A stretch of 45,337 bases of DNA from Streptomyces triticagri. Lineage in GTDB: Bacteria > Actinomycetota > Actinomycetes > Streptomycetales > Streptomycetaceae. Both the position numbers and the translations under genes were made by a program. The notes under the pieces were generated by a model, which saw nothing but the letters and a program-made list of their open reading frames with translations, did not search any database and had not been told where the DNA came from. How positions within the stretch are numbered: position 1 is the first letter of the stretch; each line of letters begins with the position of its first letter. This document shows positions 8,270-17,154 of this stretch, piece by piece. Location: positions 16,029-61,365 of the forward strand of contig NZ_QUAK01000003.1 of NCBI RefSeq assembly GCF_003429565.1, written 5' to 3'.

Positions 8270-8470
8270 GGACATCTTCCAGCCCGTCCGGCGCTTGGGG
8301 ACGTCTTTCAGCCTGTCCGGCGCTTGGGCGCATCTTCCAGCCTGTCCGGCGTTTGGGGACGTCTTCCAGCCTGTCCGGCGCTTGGGGACATCTTCCAGCC
8401 CGTCCGGCGTTTGAGGACATCGTTCAGCCTGTCCGGCGTTTGAGGACGAGGCCGCCAGGCCGATGCCTGG
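8251..8470. repeat. seven-unit tandem array of a 29-bp repeat
   Basis: Units begin with CAGCC at 8251, 8280, 8309, 8338, 8367, 8396 and 8425, an exact 29-bp period. The shared core is CAGCCYGTCCGGCGYTTG followed by RGGACRTCTTC, with a few single-base differences. After the last unit the sequence continues GGCCGCCAGGCCGATGC, the same flank that follows the core in clusters A, C and D. There are no variable spacers, so this is not CRISPR. The first unit overlaps the 3' end of the zinc-ribbon gene. Confidence 0.9.
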
Positions 8471-8509
8471 AAACGGAAGCAACGCCCCGGCGAACTTAGG
8501 ATCGGGGGC

Positions 8510-9379
8510 ATGAGTTCGAAGGAAGCCGCACCACCACTCCCCGAGCCCCTGCTCGGCGAGGTGGCGGATTCGCACACACACCTCGACATGCAGGAAGGCA
8601 CCGTCCAGGCCGCCCTGGACAAGGCAGCCTCCGTCGGCGTGACGACAGTCGTACAGGTCGGCTGCGACGTCACCGGATCCCAATGGGCCGCGGACACCGC
8701 GGCAACGTACGCGTCCGTGCACGCGACCGTGGCACTGCATCCCAACGAGGCACCGAGGATCGTCCTGGGGGACCCGGACGGCTGGTCCCGGCAGGGGTCG
8801 CGGGAAGCCGGCGGCGAGCCCGCGCTCGACGAGGCGCTCGGCGAGATCGACCGGCTCGCGGCGCTCGACCACGTCAAGGGCGTCGGCGAGACCGGGCTCG
8901 ACCACTTCCGTACCGGGCCGGAGGGCATGGACGCGCAGGAGCGGTCGTTCCGCGCGCACATCGAGATCGCCAAGCGGCACGGCAAGGCCCTCGTCATCCA
9001 CGACCGCGAGGCGCACGCGGACGTCCTGCGGATCCTCAAGGAGGAGGGCGCCCCCGAGCGCACCGTCTTCCACTGCTACTCGGGTGACGCCGAGATGGCC
9101 CAAGTCTGCGCCGAACAGGGCTACTTCATGTCCTTCGCAGGGAACGTCACCTTCAAGAACGCCGCGCCGCTGCGCGAGGCGCTCGCGGTCGCGCCCGCGG
9201 AGCTCGTCCTGGTCGAGACGGACGCGCCGTTCCTCACCCCGGCGCCGTACCGGGGGCGGCCCAACGCGCCGTATCTGGTGCCGGTCACGGTACGGGCGAT
9301 GGCCGAGGTGAAGGGCATGCCGGAGGAGGCGCTCACCGAGGCGCTCCGCGTCAACACCGCGCGGGCATTCGGCTATTGA
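8510..9379 (+). CDS. TatD-family metal-dependent hydrolase/DNase
   Basis: TIM-barrel metallohydrolase of the amidohydrolase superfamily; TatD proteins are Mg-dependent 3'-5' DNases acting on single-stranded DNA and damaged ends. 289 residues, usual length. The metal ligands are visible in order: H-T-H in DSHTHLD, Glu in GVGETGLDHF, His in VIHDREAH, His in FHCYSGD and Asp in VETDAPFL. The ATG is preceded by TAGGAT and CGGGGGC, which reads either as a -10 box of a leaderless transcript or as a weak ribosome-binding site. It lies after the 29-bp array and before rpf, in the order in which actinobacterial genomes usually keep tatD, rpf and ksgA. Confidence 0.9.
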   Translation: MSSKEAAPPLPEPLLGEVADSHTHLDMQEGTVQAALDKAASVGVTTVVQVGCDVTGSQWAADTAATYASVHATVALHPNEAPRIVLGDPDGWSRQGSREAGGEPALDEALGEIDRLAALDHVKGVGETGLDHFRTGPEGMDAQERSFRAHIEIAKRHGKALVIHDREAHADVLRILKEEGAPERTVFHCYSGDAEMAQVCAEQGYFMSFAGNVTFKNAAPLREALAVAPAELVLVETDAPFLTPAPYRGRPNAPYLVPVTVRAMAEVKGMPEEALTEALRVNTARAFGY

Positions 9380-9389
9380 GCCCCCGCGG

Positions 9390-9407
9390 GCGGCGGACAC
9401 CCGCCGC
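9390..9407 (+). terminator. short hairpin after tatD
   Basis: Perfect 7-bp stem GCGGCGG / CCGCCGC around an ACAC loop, 11 bp after the tatD stop. Short but all G-C; a plausible terminator. Confidence 0.45.
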
Positions 9408-9510
9408 GACCGACCGCGACACAGCGTGTTCGAGTGACTTTGGAGAGTGACGGTCGCTCCGCTAGGTTCTGTCCGCCCGATGCAGGACCCAGCGAGCCCG
9501 GAGCGTCGTC

Positions 9511-10929
9511 GTGAGCAGTGCGCAGGGTGGTCAGCAGGCGGTACGCGGCGGCCAGGACACCGATACCGACACCATGACCGCGCCGCCCCGCAGCGGCCAG
9601 GCGTACGCATCGGGCATCGGGGTGCAGGCCTTCCCGTACGGGCGGTGGTCCGACGCCTGCCGCACCGGCCCCGGCGACACCTGGGCCGACCCGCCTGCGG
9701 CCGCCGCTCCCGGCTTCGGCCCCGCCTCCGGGGAGCACACGCAGGCCGCGTACGACCGGGCCGCGGCGACCACCCTTGACGCGGGACCGCTGGAACCGGC
9801 ACCGTCCCGGCGCGCACCGAGGCGACGGCCGGTGCAGGGCGGGGCCGAGCCGTTGCGCCGACTCGTGCCGAAGGCGCTGGTCGTGGCCTTCCTCGCGGGC
9901 GGCACCTCCGCGTTCGTCTCCGCCGACAAGGCGGTCACCCTGTCCGTGGACGGCCGGTCACGCACCCTGCACACCTTCGCCGGCGACGTCGACGAACTCC
10001 TCGAGGACGAAGGCCTCGACCTCGGCGCGCACGACGTGGTCGCGCCCGGCCGCGGCGCCGAGCTCGACTCCGGCGACGAGGTCGTCGTCCGGTACGGCCG
10101 CCCGCTGCGGATCACCCTCGACGGCATCTGGCACCAGGTGTGGACGACCGCGGACACCGTCGAAGGGGCGCTGCGGGAGCTCGGCGTACGGGTGGACGGC
10201 GCGTATCTGTCGGTGCCGCGGTCGCAGCGGATCGCCCGCAGCGGGCTCACCCTCGACGTACGCACCGAGCGGACCGTCACGGTGATGGCCGACGGCCGCG
10301 AACGGACGGTGCGCACCAACGCCGCCACGGTGCGCGAGGCGGTCCGCGCCGCGGGCATCACCCTGCGCGGCCACGACACCACCTCCGTACCGCCGGACAG
10401 CTTCCCGCGCGACGGGCAGACCCTCACGGTGCTGCGCATCACCGCCGGCCAGGAGGTGCGCGAGGAGCCCGTCGCCTACGAAGTCCGCCGGATCGAGGAC
10501 GCCACGCTCGACCGGGGCACGGTGGAGGTCGTACGGCCGGGCCGGTCGGGCGCGCGCCGCCTCACGTACGCGGTGCGCACGGTCAACGGTGTACGGGAAC
10601 GGCCCCGCCTCCTCCGGTCCGAGACGGTCCGCGAGCCGCGCACCGAGCAGATCCGGGTCGGCACGAGGACGCTGCCCGCTTCGGTGCAGGGGGCGGACGG
10701 TCTGAACTGGGGTGCGCTGGCGGCCTGCGAGTCGGGCGGCCGCCCGGACGCGACGGATCCGTCCGGGACGTACGGCGGCCTCTACCAGTTCGACACCCAG
10801 ACCTGGCAGAGCCTCGGAGGCACCGGCCGCCCCCAGGACGCCCCCGCCGCCGAACAGACCTACCGCGCCAAGAAGCTCTACATCCAACGCGGCTCGAGCC
10901 CGTGGCCCCATTGCGGATCCCGCCTCTGA
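9511..10929 (+). CDS. resuscitation-promoting factor, RpfB type
   Basis: Cell-wall lytic transglycosylase that cleaves peptidoglycan to help growth restart or spore germination. 472 residues. Residues 1-105 are Ala/Pro-rich. A membrane anchor follows near 113-135 (PKALVVAFLAGGTSAFVSA). Three DUF348 repeats lie at roughly 137-300, each starting with a variant of T-L-S-V-D-G-R, and a G5 domain at about 310-390. The C-terminal Rpf domain (about 400-472) starts at LNWGALAACESGG with catalytic Glu407, and contains YGGLYQFDTQTWQSLGG and two Cys. This is the RpfB layout known from mycobacteria. The GTG start at 9511 gives the full disordered N-terminus; an in-frame ATG lies 21 codons further in. No ydaO-like riboswitch was recognised in the 131 bp upstream. 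Repeat cluster C follows. Confidence 0.92.
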   Translation: MSSAQGGQQAVRGGQDTDTDTMTAPPRSGQAYASGIGVQAFPYGRWSDACRTGPGDTWADPPAAAAPGFGPASGEHTQAAYDRAAATTLDAGPLEPAPSRRAPRRRPVQGGAEPLRRLVPKALVVAFLAGGTSAFVSADKAVTLSVDGRSRTLHTFAGDVDELLEDEGLDLGAHDVVAPGRGAELDSGDEVVVRYGRPLRITLDGIWHQVWTTADTVEGALRELGVRVDGAYLSVPRSQRIARSGLTLDVRTERTVTVMADGRERTVRTNAATVREAVRAAGITLRGHDTTSVPPDSFPRDGQTLTVLRITAGQEVREEPVAYEVRRIEDATLDRGTVEVVRPGRSGARRLTYAVRTVNGVRERPRLLRSETVREPRTEQIRVGTRTLPASVQGADGLNWGALAACESGGRPDATDPSGTYGGLYQFDTQTWQSLGGTGRPQDAPAAEQTYRAKKLYIQRGSSPWPHCGSRL

Positions 10930-10933
10930 ACGG

Positions 10934-11130
10934 ACTCGCCATGTCAGCCCGTCGGGCACCGAATTCAGCCCGTCCGGCGTTTGAGGACGAGGCCGCCAGG
11001 CCGATGCTTTTCAGCCCGTCTGGGGCCCCCGGAGGAAGTCTGGGGGAGTTTGAGGACATCTTTCGACCGGCGGTCGACCGCATGGCTTCGGCTCCGCCTC
11101 AGCGGCTGCGTCGCCGGAGGGGCTTGGACG
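10934..11130. repeat. intergenic REP-like repeat cluster C
   Basis: Fills most of the rpf-ksgA gap. It starts with a partial CAGCCCGTCGGGCAC, then a full core at 10965-10987 followed by the GGCCGCCAGGCCGATGC flank. A copy at 11011 is interrupted after CAGCCCGTC by about 27 bp beginning TGGGGCCCCCGGAGG and resumes as TTTGAGGACATC. The palindrome here is TCGACCGGCGGTCGA (11067-11081), against TTGACCGGCGGTCAA in clusters A and D. The final part (GCCGGAGGGGCTTGG) is an inverted half-unit. Confidence 0.8.
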
Positions 11131-11163
11131 GGGTCAGCCGCCGCGGCCCCGTACCCTGGCCCC

Positions 11164-12048
11164 GTGAGCAGCCCCACCCCTGACCCCCTCCTCGGCCCCG
11201 CCGAGATCCGCGATCTCTCCACCAAGTTGGGCGTACGCCCAACAAAGCAGCGCGGCCAGAACTTCGTCATCGACCCCAACACCGTCCGCCGCATCGTCCG
11301 CACCGCGGACGTCCGCCCCGACGACGTGGTCGTCGAGATCGGCCCGGGCCTCGGTTCGCTGACCCTGGCCCTCCTGGAGGCCGCCGACCGCGTCACCGCC
11401 GTGGAGATCGACGACGTCCTCGCCGCCGCGCTCCCCGCCACCGTCGAGGCCCGGCTGCCCGCCCGCGCCGACCGCTTCGCCCTGGTCCACCGCGACGCCA
11501 TGCTCGTCGACGAACTCCCGGGGCCCGCACCCACCGCGCTCGTCGCGAACCTCCCGTACAACGTCGCGGTCCCCGTACTGCTGCACATGCTCGCCACCTT
11601 CCCGAGCATCCGGCGCACCCTCGTCATGGTGCAGGCGGAGGTCGCCGACCGCCTCGCCGCCGCTCCCGGCTCGAAGGTCTACGGAGTGCCCTCCGTCAAG
11701 GCCAACTGGTACGCCGAGGTGAAGCGCGCCGGCTCGATCGGCCGGAACGTCTTCTGGCCCGCGCCGAACGTGGACAGCGGCCTCGTCTCCCTGGTCCGCC
11801 GCACCGAACAACCGGCGACGACCGCGACCCGCGCACAGGTCTTCGCCGTCGTCGACGCCGCCTTCGCCCAGCGCCGCAAGACGCTGCGCGCCGCGCTCGC
11901 CGGTTGGGCCGGATCCGCGGCCGCCGCGGAGAAGGCGCTCGTCGGCGCGGGCGTCTCGCCGCAGGCGCGCGGCGAGTCGCTCACCGTCGAGGAGTTCGCC
12001 AGGATCGCGGAACAGCACGCCACCGGCCGCCAGGAGGCCTCCGCATGA
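11164..12048 (+). CDS. rsmA: 16S rRNA (adenine-1518/1519-N6)-dimethyltransferase
   Basis: KsgA. Dimethylates the two adjacent adenines near the 3' end of 16S rRNA, a late quality-control step of 30S assembly. 294 residues. The N-terminal G-Q-N-F-V-I-D, SAM motif [25 protein letters not shown] and catalytic NLPYN (here [14 protein letters not shown]) are present, followed by the helical C-terminal domain with F-A-Q-R-R-K-T-L-R. The GTG at 11164 was chosen because the frame upstream is repeat cluster C and TACCCT lies six bases before it, suggesting a leaderless mRNA. The stop overlaps the ispE start (ATGA), so the two are translationally coupled. Confidence 0.95.
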   Translation: MSSPTPDPLLGPAEIRDLSTKLGVRPTKQRGQNFVIDPNTVRRIVRTADVRPDDVVVEIGPGLGSLTLALLEAADRVTAVEIDDVLAAALPATVEARLPARADRFALVHRDAMLVDELPGPAPTALVANLPYNVAVPVLLHMLATFPSIRRTLVMVQAEVADRLAAAPGSKVYGVPSVKANWYAEVKRAGSIGRNVFWPAPNVDSGLVSLVRRTEQPATTATRAQVFAVVDAAFAQRRKTLRAALAGWAGSAAAAEKALVGAGVSPQARGESLTVEEFARIAEQHATGRQEASA

Positions 12049-12971
12049 CCGGGCCCGCCACCCCCGGCGTCACCGCACGCGTCCCCGCCAAGGTCAACGT
12101 CCAGCTCGCCGTCGGCGGCCCCCGCCCCGACGGATTCCACGACCTGGCCAACGTCTTCCTCGCCGTGGGCCTGTACGACGAGGTGACGGCCACCGAAGCG
12201 GACGAACTGCGCATCACCTGCTCGGGCCCCGACGCGGCCCAAGTGCCCCTGGACCGCTCCAACCTGGCCGCCCGCGCCGCCCTCGCGCTGGCCGAACGGC
12301 ACGGCCGCAGCGCCGCCGTGCACCTCCACATCGACAAGGACATCCCGGTCGCCGGCGGCATGGCCGGCGGCAGCGCGGACGCCGCCGGCGCCCTCGTCGC
12401 CTGTGACGCGCTCTGGGACACGCGCGCCTCGCGCGAGGAACTCCTCGAGATCTGCGCCGAGTTGGGCAGCGATGTGCCATTCAGCCTGGTCGGCGGAGCC
12501 GCCCTCGGCACCGGACGCGGCGAGCGACTCACCCCGATCGAGGTCGGCGGCACCTTCCACTGGGTGTTCGCGGCCGCGGACGGTGGACTCTCCACACCGG
12601 CCGTGTACTGCGAGTTCGACCGCCTCTGCGCAGCCGAGGGCCGCACCGTACCCGCCCCGGAGGCGTCGCCCGCGCTGCTCGACGCCCTGCGCACCGGCGA
12701 TCCGAAGGCACTCGCCGACACGATGAGCAACGACCTGCAGCCGGCAGCCCTCTCCCTCTTCCCGTCCCTCGCGGACACCCTCCGCACCGGTTCCGCGGCC
12801 GGCGCCCTCGCCTCCCTGGTCTCCGGCTCCGGCCCGACCACGGCCTACCTCGCCCCGTCCGCCGCAGCGGCCGAGGACATCGCCCAGACCCTGCGCACAT
12901 CCGCCACCTGCCGCACAATCCGCACCACAACGGCCCCGGCCCCGGGCGCCCAGCTGCTCACGGCCCGCTAG
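12045..12971 (+). CDS. ispE: 4-(cytidine 5'-diphospho)-2-C-methyl-D-erythritol kinase
   Basis: GHMP kinase of the MEP pathway; phosphorylates CDP-ME at the 2-hydroxyl on the way to IPP/DMAPP. 308 residues. The N-terminal [30 protein letters not shown], the ATP loop [17 protein letters not shown] and [21 protein letters not shown] identify it; the C-terminal GHMP motif is [13 protein letters not shown]. The start is the ATG overlapping the rsmA stop. Pairing with rsmA is common in actinobacteria. A long nested hairpin 22 bp after the stop closes the operon. Confidence 0.95.
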   Translation: MTGPATPGVTARVPAKVNVQLAVGGPRPDGFHDLANVFLAVGLYDEVTATEADELRITCSGPDAAQVPLDRSNLAARAALALAERHGRSAAVHLHIDKDIPVAGGMAGGSADAAGALVACDALWDTRASREELLEICAELGSDVPFSLVGGAALGTGRGERLTPIEVGGTFHWVFAAADGGLSTPAVYCEFDRLCAAEGRTVPAPEASPALLDALRTGDPKALADTMSNDLQPAALSLFPSLADTLRTGSAAGALASLVSGSGPTTAYLAPSAAAAEDIAQTLRTSATCRTIRTTTAPAPGAQLLTAR

Positions 12972-12993
12972 GGGACGTACCCGCCGAACCAGA

Positions 12994-13052
12994 AGGGGCG
13001 GCCCGGAGAAGGCCCTACGGCTGTCGAAGCCGCGCCTTCCCGGACCGCCCCT
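12994..13052. terminator. bidirectional nested hairpin terminator
   Basis: The outer arms AGGGGCGGCCCGG (12994-13006) and CCGGACCGCCCCT (13040-13052) pair with one G-U. Directly inside, GAAGGC pairs with GCCTTC, and an inner CGGCT/AGCCG hairpin tops it. The structure lies between the ispE stop and the stop of the convergent propeller gene at 13092, so it can serve both. Confidence 0.8.
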
Positions 13053-13091
13053 GCCGCGTGACGAACTCCCGCGGTGAGCCGAGCGCCCCGC

Positions 13092-14993
13092 CTACTGCGT
13101 GCTGAACACGATCGCCAGCGGCGTCACGTCGGAACCGGTGGGCTTGCGCGCGTAGTTCCCGGACATGAAGAGCCGGCCCTCGGTGTAGAGGATCTCCGCG
13201 TAGCTCGGCTGGAAGCTCTTCTCGATCCGGTTGAGGCTGCGGTCCGCCGGGTTCTCCATCAGGGTCGTCTGCTTGAAGGTGCTCCCGTCGACGCTGACGA
13301 CCTGTCCGCCCTTGTCGTACGGGCCGGTCTTGTACGCGATGATGTTCTGCCCGTCCATCCGGAGCGGGGTGATCGTGTACTTGTCGCCCGCGTCCGCGCG
13401 GTCGGTGGTGAGCTTGCCGGTCTTGAGGTCGAAGGACACGATCTCGTTGGTCTGGCCGTACTCACCGGTGCCCGCGTCGTGCTCCTCGGTCGGCAGGTAG
13501 ATCTTGCCGTTGCCCACGGCGAGCATCTTGCAGCCGCTGACCTCGGTGGCCTCGCATTCGGCGCCGTACTTCTCGGCGTCCGCGGAGATCTTGGTGATCA
13601 GCTTGCCGGTCTTGTCGTCGATCGAGAAGAAGTCCGAGATGCTGCTGCCGTCACCCGCGGTCTCGTTCACGTCCGCCGCCACGACCAGCGGCTTGCTGGA
13701 CACGATGTGCGGGTACTGGATGCCGGGCGACATCTTGTACGAGGACTTGACCTTGCCGCTCTTGGGGTCGATCACCTGGACCTGGTTGGTGGGGTTCTGG
13801 TAGTCGCCGCACTGACGCACCACGGCGAGTGCCTCGCCACCCTGGTAGCCGACGTCCTTGCACTGGTCCGCGGAAACCTCGGGCTGCCACAGGGACTTGC
13901 CGGTCTTGGCGTCCCAGGCGGCGCCGCCGCTGGTGCCGCCCGCCGCGACCGTGCCGCCACTGATGGTGACCTCGTCCATGCGGACCTTCTCGTCACCGGT
14001 CTTCGCCTGCTTGGTCCACAGGAGCTTGCCCTCGTTGAGGTCGAGAGCAGCCACCTCGGTGCAGCCCATGTGCGGGTCCGCCTTGGTCGGCTTGCCGCCC
14101 TGGAAGACGAGCGCGGTGATGCCGTCCTCGGTGACCTGGTCCGAGGCCCAGCAGACCGGGCCCTTGAGCGGGACGTCCCAGGACTTCTTGCCGGTCTTGA
14201 CGTCGTAGCCGACGACCTCACTGATGCCGCTCTTGGCGTACACCTTGTCGGTGGCCCAGGAGCCGGAGACGACGACGCTGCCGTTCTTCTCCTTCACCTC
14301 GGGCATCGGGATCTGGTAGGCCACCTTCGACTTGATGTTGGCCGGTGCCTTCTCCTTGCCGCCGCCACCACCGCCGCCCTTGGTGTTGTCGCCCTTGCCC
14401 TCGGTGCCGGCCGAGCTCTTCGACTCGTCCTTCTTGTCGTCGTCGCCCTTGGAGTTGGCGAACCAGACGCCACCGCCGATGATCAGCGCCACCGCGACCA
14501 CGGCCGCGATGATGATCGTCATCTGGGTGTTGAGCTTCTTGCCACCACCCGTGCCGCCGGGACCGCCGGGCGGCGGCTGCATCTGCGGCTGCTGGTACGA
14601 GCCGTACTGCGGCTGCTGACCCGGGTAGCCGTACTGCCCCGGCGCCGGCGTCGGCTGACCGGGACCCTGCGGATAGCCGTAGCCCGGAGCCGGAGTGGCC
14701 GGCGGCTGACCCGCACCGGGCGCACCCGGCGGAGGAGTCGACGGCGGACCCGACGGCGGCGGCGTCTGCGGCGGGGGCGGGCTCTGCGGCGCGCCCGCGG
14801 GCGGCGGCGTCTGCGGGTAGCCGTAACCCGGGTCCTGCGGGGCGCCGAAGCCGCCCGGAGGCGGGTCCTGCGGTGCTCCGAACCCGCCGGACTGAGGCTC
14901 CTGGGGCGCTCCCGGTCCGCCGGGCGGCGGGTCCTGAGGCGCTCCGAAGCCTCCCTTCGGGGGCTCGTTGGGCGGCTGGGGCGGCTGCGTCAT
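13092..14993 (-). CDS. membrane-anchored PQQ-type beta-propeller protein (first paralogue)
   Basis: 633 residues, function unknown; probably an extracytoplasmic sensor or scaffold. The first ~145 residues are an extreme Pro/Gly/Gln tail with the phrase GFGAPQDP or a close variant four times, then tyrosine-rich G-Y-G-Y-P-Q stretches. A transmembrane helix follows (MTIIIAAVVAVALIIGGGVW), then an acidic/Lys/Gly linker. The remaining ~420 residues form a beta-propeller with recurring PQQ-repeat signatures D-x-K-T-G-K-x-x-W or equivalents (DVKTGKKSW, DAKTGKSLW, DLKTGKL). Cys residues recur in the propeller. The orientation should be N-in, propeller outside. A second protein of the same design is encoded 125 bp upstream. 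No catalytic residues were recognised, and PQQ binding is not implied by the fold. Confidence 0.75.
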   Translation of the reverse strand: MTQPPQPPNEPPKGGFGAPQDPPPGGPGAPQEPQSGGFGAPQDPPPGGFGAPQDPGYGYPQTPPPAGAPQSPPPPQTPPPSGPPSTPPPGAPGAGQPPATPAPGYGYPQGPGQPTPAPGQYGYPGQQPQYGSYQQPQMQPPPGGPGGTGGGKKLNTQMTIIIAAVVAVALIIGGGVWFANSKGDDDKKDESKSSAGTEGKGDNTKGGGGGGGKEKAPANIKSKVAYQIPMPEVKEKNGSVVVSGSWATDKVYAKSGISEVVGYDVKTGKKSWDVPLKGPVCWASDQVTEDGITALVFQGGKPTKADPHMGCTEVAALDLNEGKLLWTKQAKTGDEKVRMDEVTISGGTVAAGGTSGGAAWDAKTGKSLWQPEVSADQCKDVGYQGGEALAVVRQCGDYQNPTNQVQVIDPKSGKVKSSYKMSPGIQYPHIVSSKPLVVAADVNETAGDGSSISDFFSIDDKTGKLITKISADAEKYGAECEATEVSGCKMLAVGNGKIYLPTEEHDAGTGEYGQTNEIVSFDLKTGKLTTDRADAGDKYTITPLRMDGQNIIAYKTGPYDKGGQVVSVDGSTFKQTTLMENPADRSLNRIEKSFQPSYAEILYTEGRLFMSGNYARKPTGSDVTPLAIVFSTQ

Positions 14994-15118
14994 TTCTCTA
15001 CCTCTGCGATACGGAACGGGGGCCCTGGCAGTGAGCCACGGTCGACTTCCGGGAGATCTGGGTCAACTACGGGCGATCTTCGGTCACTTGACGGTCAATG
15101 GCGATGGAGCGGCGTCCG

Positions 15119-16909
15119 TCACTTGCCGAACGCCAGCATGCGGGCCGCGTCCTTGGTGTCGCCCTTCATCAGCCGTGAAGTGGTCAGGAAGAAGCGCCCG
15201 TCGGCATACTTCAGCTTTCCGCTGGTCATCGAGTTCTCGATGCTCGCGGCCGACTCCGGGTGCTTGAGCACGGTCGTCGGCTTGCTGCCGCCAGGACCGA
15301 ACTTCACGATCGCGCCGGGCTTGTCGTACGTCGGGTCGACGTAGGCGAGCAGGCCGGTGCCCTCCCGCTCGAGCGGCAGCGCGGACCGGCCCTCGCCGGC
15401 CTTGGCACGCCACTTGGGCTTACCGGTGTCGAGGTCGAAGGCGACGATCTCGTTCGACCGGCCGGAGCTGGCGCTGCCCTCGGGCTCGGTCGCCATGTAG
15501 AAACTGTCGCCGTCGGCGACCATGCCGTCGCAGCCGTTGAGCTGGCGCTCGAAGACCGCCAGACCGCCGCACTGCTGGCGGAAGCTGTCCTTGCCGCCGT
15601 CGAGCTGGGAGCGCACCTTGCCGCTGTCGGTCAGCGCCATGATGCTCCAGGTCTTCTCGTCCCTGTTCGTCACCGAGATGACGATCGGGTTCGTCGAGTA
15701 GACCTTGCTGACCTCCCAGCCCTTCTTGGTGGCGAACTTCCACTTGGCCTTGCCGGTCTTGGGGTCGATCAGCTTGAGGTTGTCGTTCTCCGTCGACGTG
15801 GAGCAGGAGTCGACCTGCATCATCCGCTCACCGCCGGCGAAGGCGGCGGGGAAGCACTTGCCGTCCTTCTCAGCCTCGAAGAGCTTCTTGCCATCGCTCA
15901 TGCGGAAGGCGCTACCGGACTGGGAACGGGCCGCTGCGACGGTGTCACCGGTGATCGAGAGCTCCAGGGTGATGGTGCTGTCGAAGAGTCCACCCTCCCC
16001 GACCCCCTTCTTCCACCCCTTCTTTCCCGTCTTGAGGTCGATCATCTGCAGTTCGGAGCACTCGGCTTTGGAGCTTGCCTTGTCCTTGTGTGCGATGACG
16101 ACCTTCCCGTCATCCGTCGCATTCCGCGGAGTCGCACACACCTCGTACGGCAGCTCGACCTTCCACTTCTCCTTGCCGGTCTTGACGTCCCAGGCCGTGA
16201 CCTCTTTGTAGGCGGCCTGTACGACGTTGTCCCCGACGACCCAGATGTCCTTAAGCTCCGCGCCGTTGCCGGGCAGGTCCATCTTGTTCGTGGCCATCCA
16301 CGCCTTGGCCTCGCCGGGCTTGCTGTCGAGGCTGTCGCCGCCCTCGCGGCCGCCGCCGCTGCCGTCGCCCTCGTCGACCGGATCCGACTTGCCGGGCTTC
16401 GGGTCGTTGGACTTCTCGGCGACCGGCTTCTTCGGCTTGTCGTCGTCGCCACCGCTGACGGCCAGGTACACACCGCCGCCGATCACCAGGAGACCGGCCA
16501 CTGCGGCCGCGATGATCATGCCGGGCTTGCCCTTGAAGAACTTGCCGGGACCGGACCCGCCGCCGTCACCCGGACCACCGGGCGCCGGCGCACCGGGGAA
16601 CTGCGGCGGCGGAGTCTGCCCGTATCCGGGCTGCTGCTGACCGTACGGGCCGGGCTGGTTGTACGGGCCGGGCTGCTGGCCGTACGGCCCCGGCTGGTTG
16701 TACGGACCGGGCTGGCCGTAGCCGCCGCCACCCTGCGGCGGGGTCTGCGGATAGCCGTACCCGGGCTGCGGAGGGGCCGGGGGCTGGGCCGGCGGCTGGC
16801 CGGGCGGCGGGGGCGGGGTGCCCGGCGCGGCGGGCGTGCCCTGCTGAGGGTCCTGCGGAGCACCAAAACCGCCCTGGGGCTGTGGCGGCTGGTCGGGCGG
16901 CTGGTTCAT
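15119..16909 (-). CDS. membrane-anchored PQQ-type beta-propeller protein (second paralogue)
   Basis: 596 residues, same plan as its downstream neighbour: a Pro/Gln/Gly tail beginning NQPPDQPPQPQGGFGAPQDP, repeated G-P-Y-N-Q-P-G-P-Y-G-Q units (a distinct repeat absent from the paralogue), a transmembrane helix (MIIAAAVAGLLVIGGGVYLA), an acidic linker, then a propeller with DVKTGKEKW, DLKTGKKGW, DPKTGKAKW and DLDTGKPKW. The two share the tail motif and the propeller but differ throughout, so the duplication is old. The ATG at 16909 is the only sensible start. The 125-bp gap between the genes has no clear terminator, so an operon is likely. Role unknown; possibilities are a wall-stress sensor or a scaffold for a secreted complex. 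Confidence 0.75.
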   Translation of the reverse strand: MNQPPDQPPQPQGGFGAPQDPQQGTPAAPGTPPPPPGQPPAQPPAPPQPGYGYPQTPPQGGGGYGQPGPYNQPGPYGQQPGPYNQPGPYGQQQPGYGQTPPPQFPGAPAPGGPGDGGGSGPGKFFKGKPGMIIAAAVAGLLVIGGGVYLAVSGGDDDKPKKPVAEKSNDPKPGKSDPVDEGDGSGGGREGGDSLDSKPGEAKAWMATNKMDLPGNGAELKDIWVVGDNVVQAAYKEVTAWDVKTGKEKWKVELPYEVCATPRNATDDGKVVIAHKDKASSKAECSELQMIDLKTGKKGWKKGVGEGGLFDSTITLELSITGDTVAAARSQSGSAFRMSDGKKLFEAEKDGKCFPAAFAGGERMMQVDSCSTSTENDNLKLIDPKTGKAKWKFATKKGWEVSKVYSTNPIVISVTNRDEKTWSIMALTDSGKVRSQLDGGKDSFRQQCGGLAVFERQLNGCDGMVADGDSFYMATEPEGSASSGRSNEIVAFDLDTGKPKWRAKAGEGRSALPLEREGTGLLAYVDPTYDKPGAIVKFGPGGSKPTTVLKHPESAASIENSMTSGKLKYADGRFFLTTSRLMKGDTKDAARMLAFGK

Positions 16910-17154
16910 CAGCGCGTTACCTCATCACGCGGTTCCCACACCCGGACGGCCTCCCCCGCGATTCCGTTGGTCAAATCCCCCCGGAATGGAGCGTTTCGGG
17001 CGTGGTCCCCGCAACTCAAAGTCAGTCGAGCGGGAGTTCTTTCTATCACTGACCTGTGCATGAACACCGGTTCGGTCGATCCCCTGTTCCCAAGGGCGGA
17101 CCCGGCCGTGATGCCTCCGTTACGTCCGCGGCGAGTGCTTCGGCCACCGCCGAA
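16910..17154. other. intergenic, nothing identified
   Basis: 245 bp between the ABC-F stop and the second propeller start, both on the minus strand. No gene or strong hairpin was found; it must hold the propeller-operon promoter, but no box is convincing. Confidence 0.4.

Noticed and set aside
8251..8453. Possible CRISPR array
   Set aside because: The period is 29 bp but units are head to tail with no variable spacers, the same core occurs singly elsewhere, and no cas gene is present.
9380..9510. ydaO/c-di-AMP-type riboswitch before rpf, as known for other Streptomyces rpf genes
   Set aside because: The 131-bp gap is too short and the conserved helices were not found; only a 7-bp hairpin, better explained as the tatD terminator, is visible.
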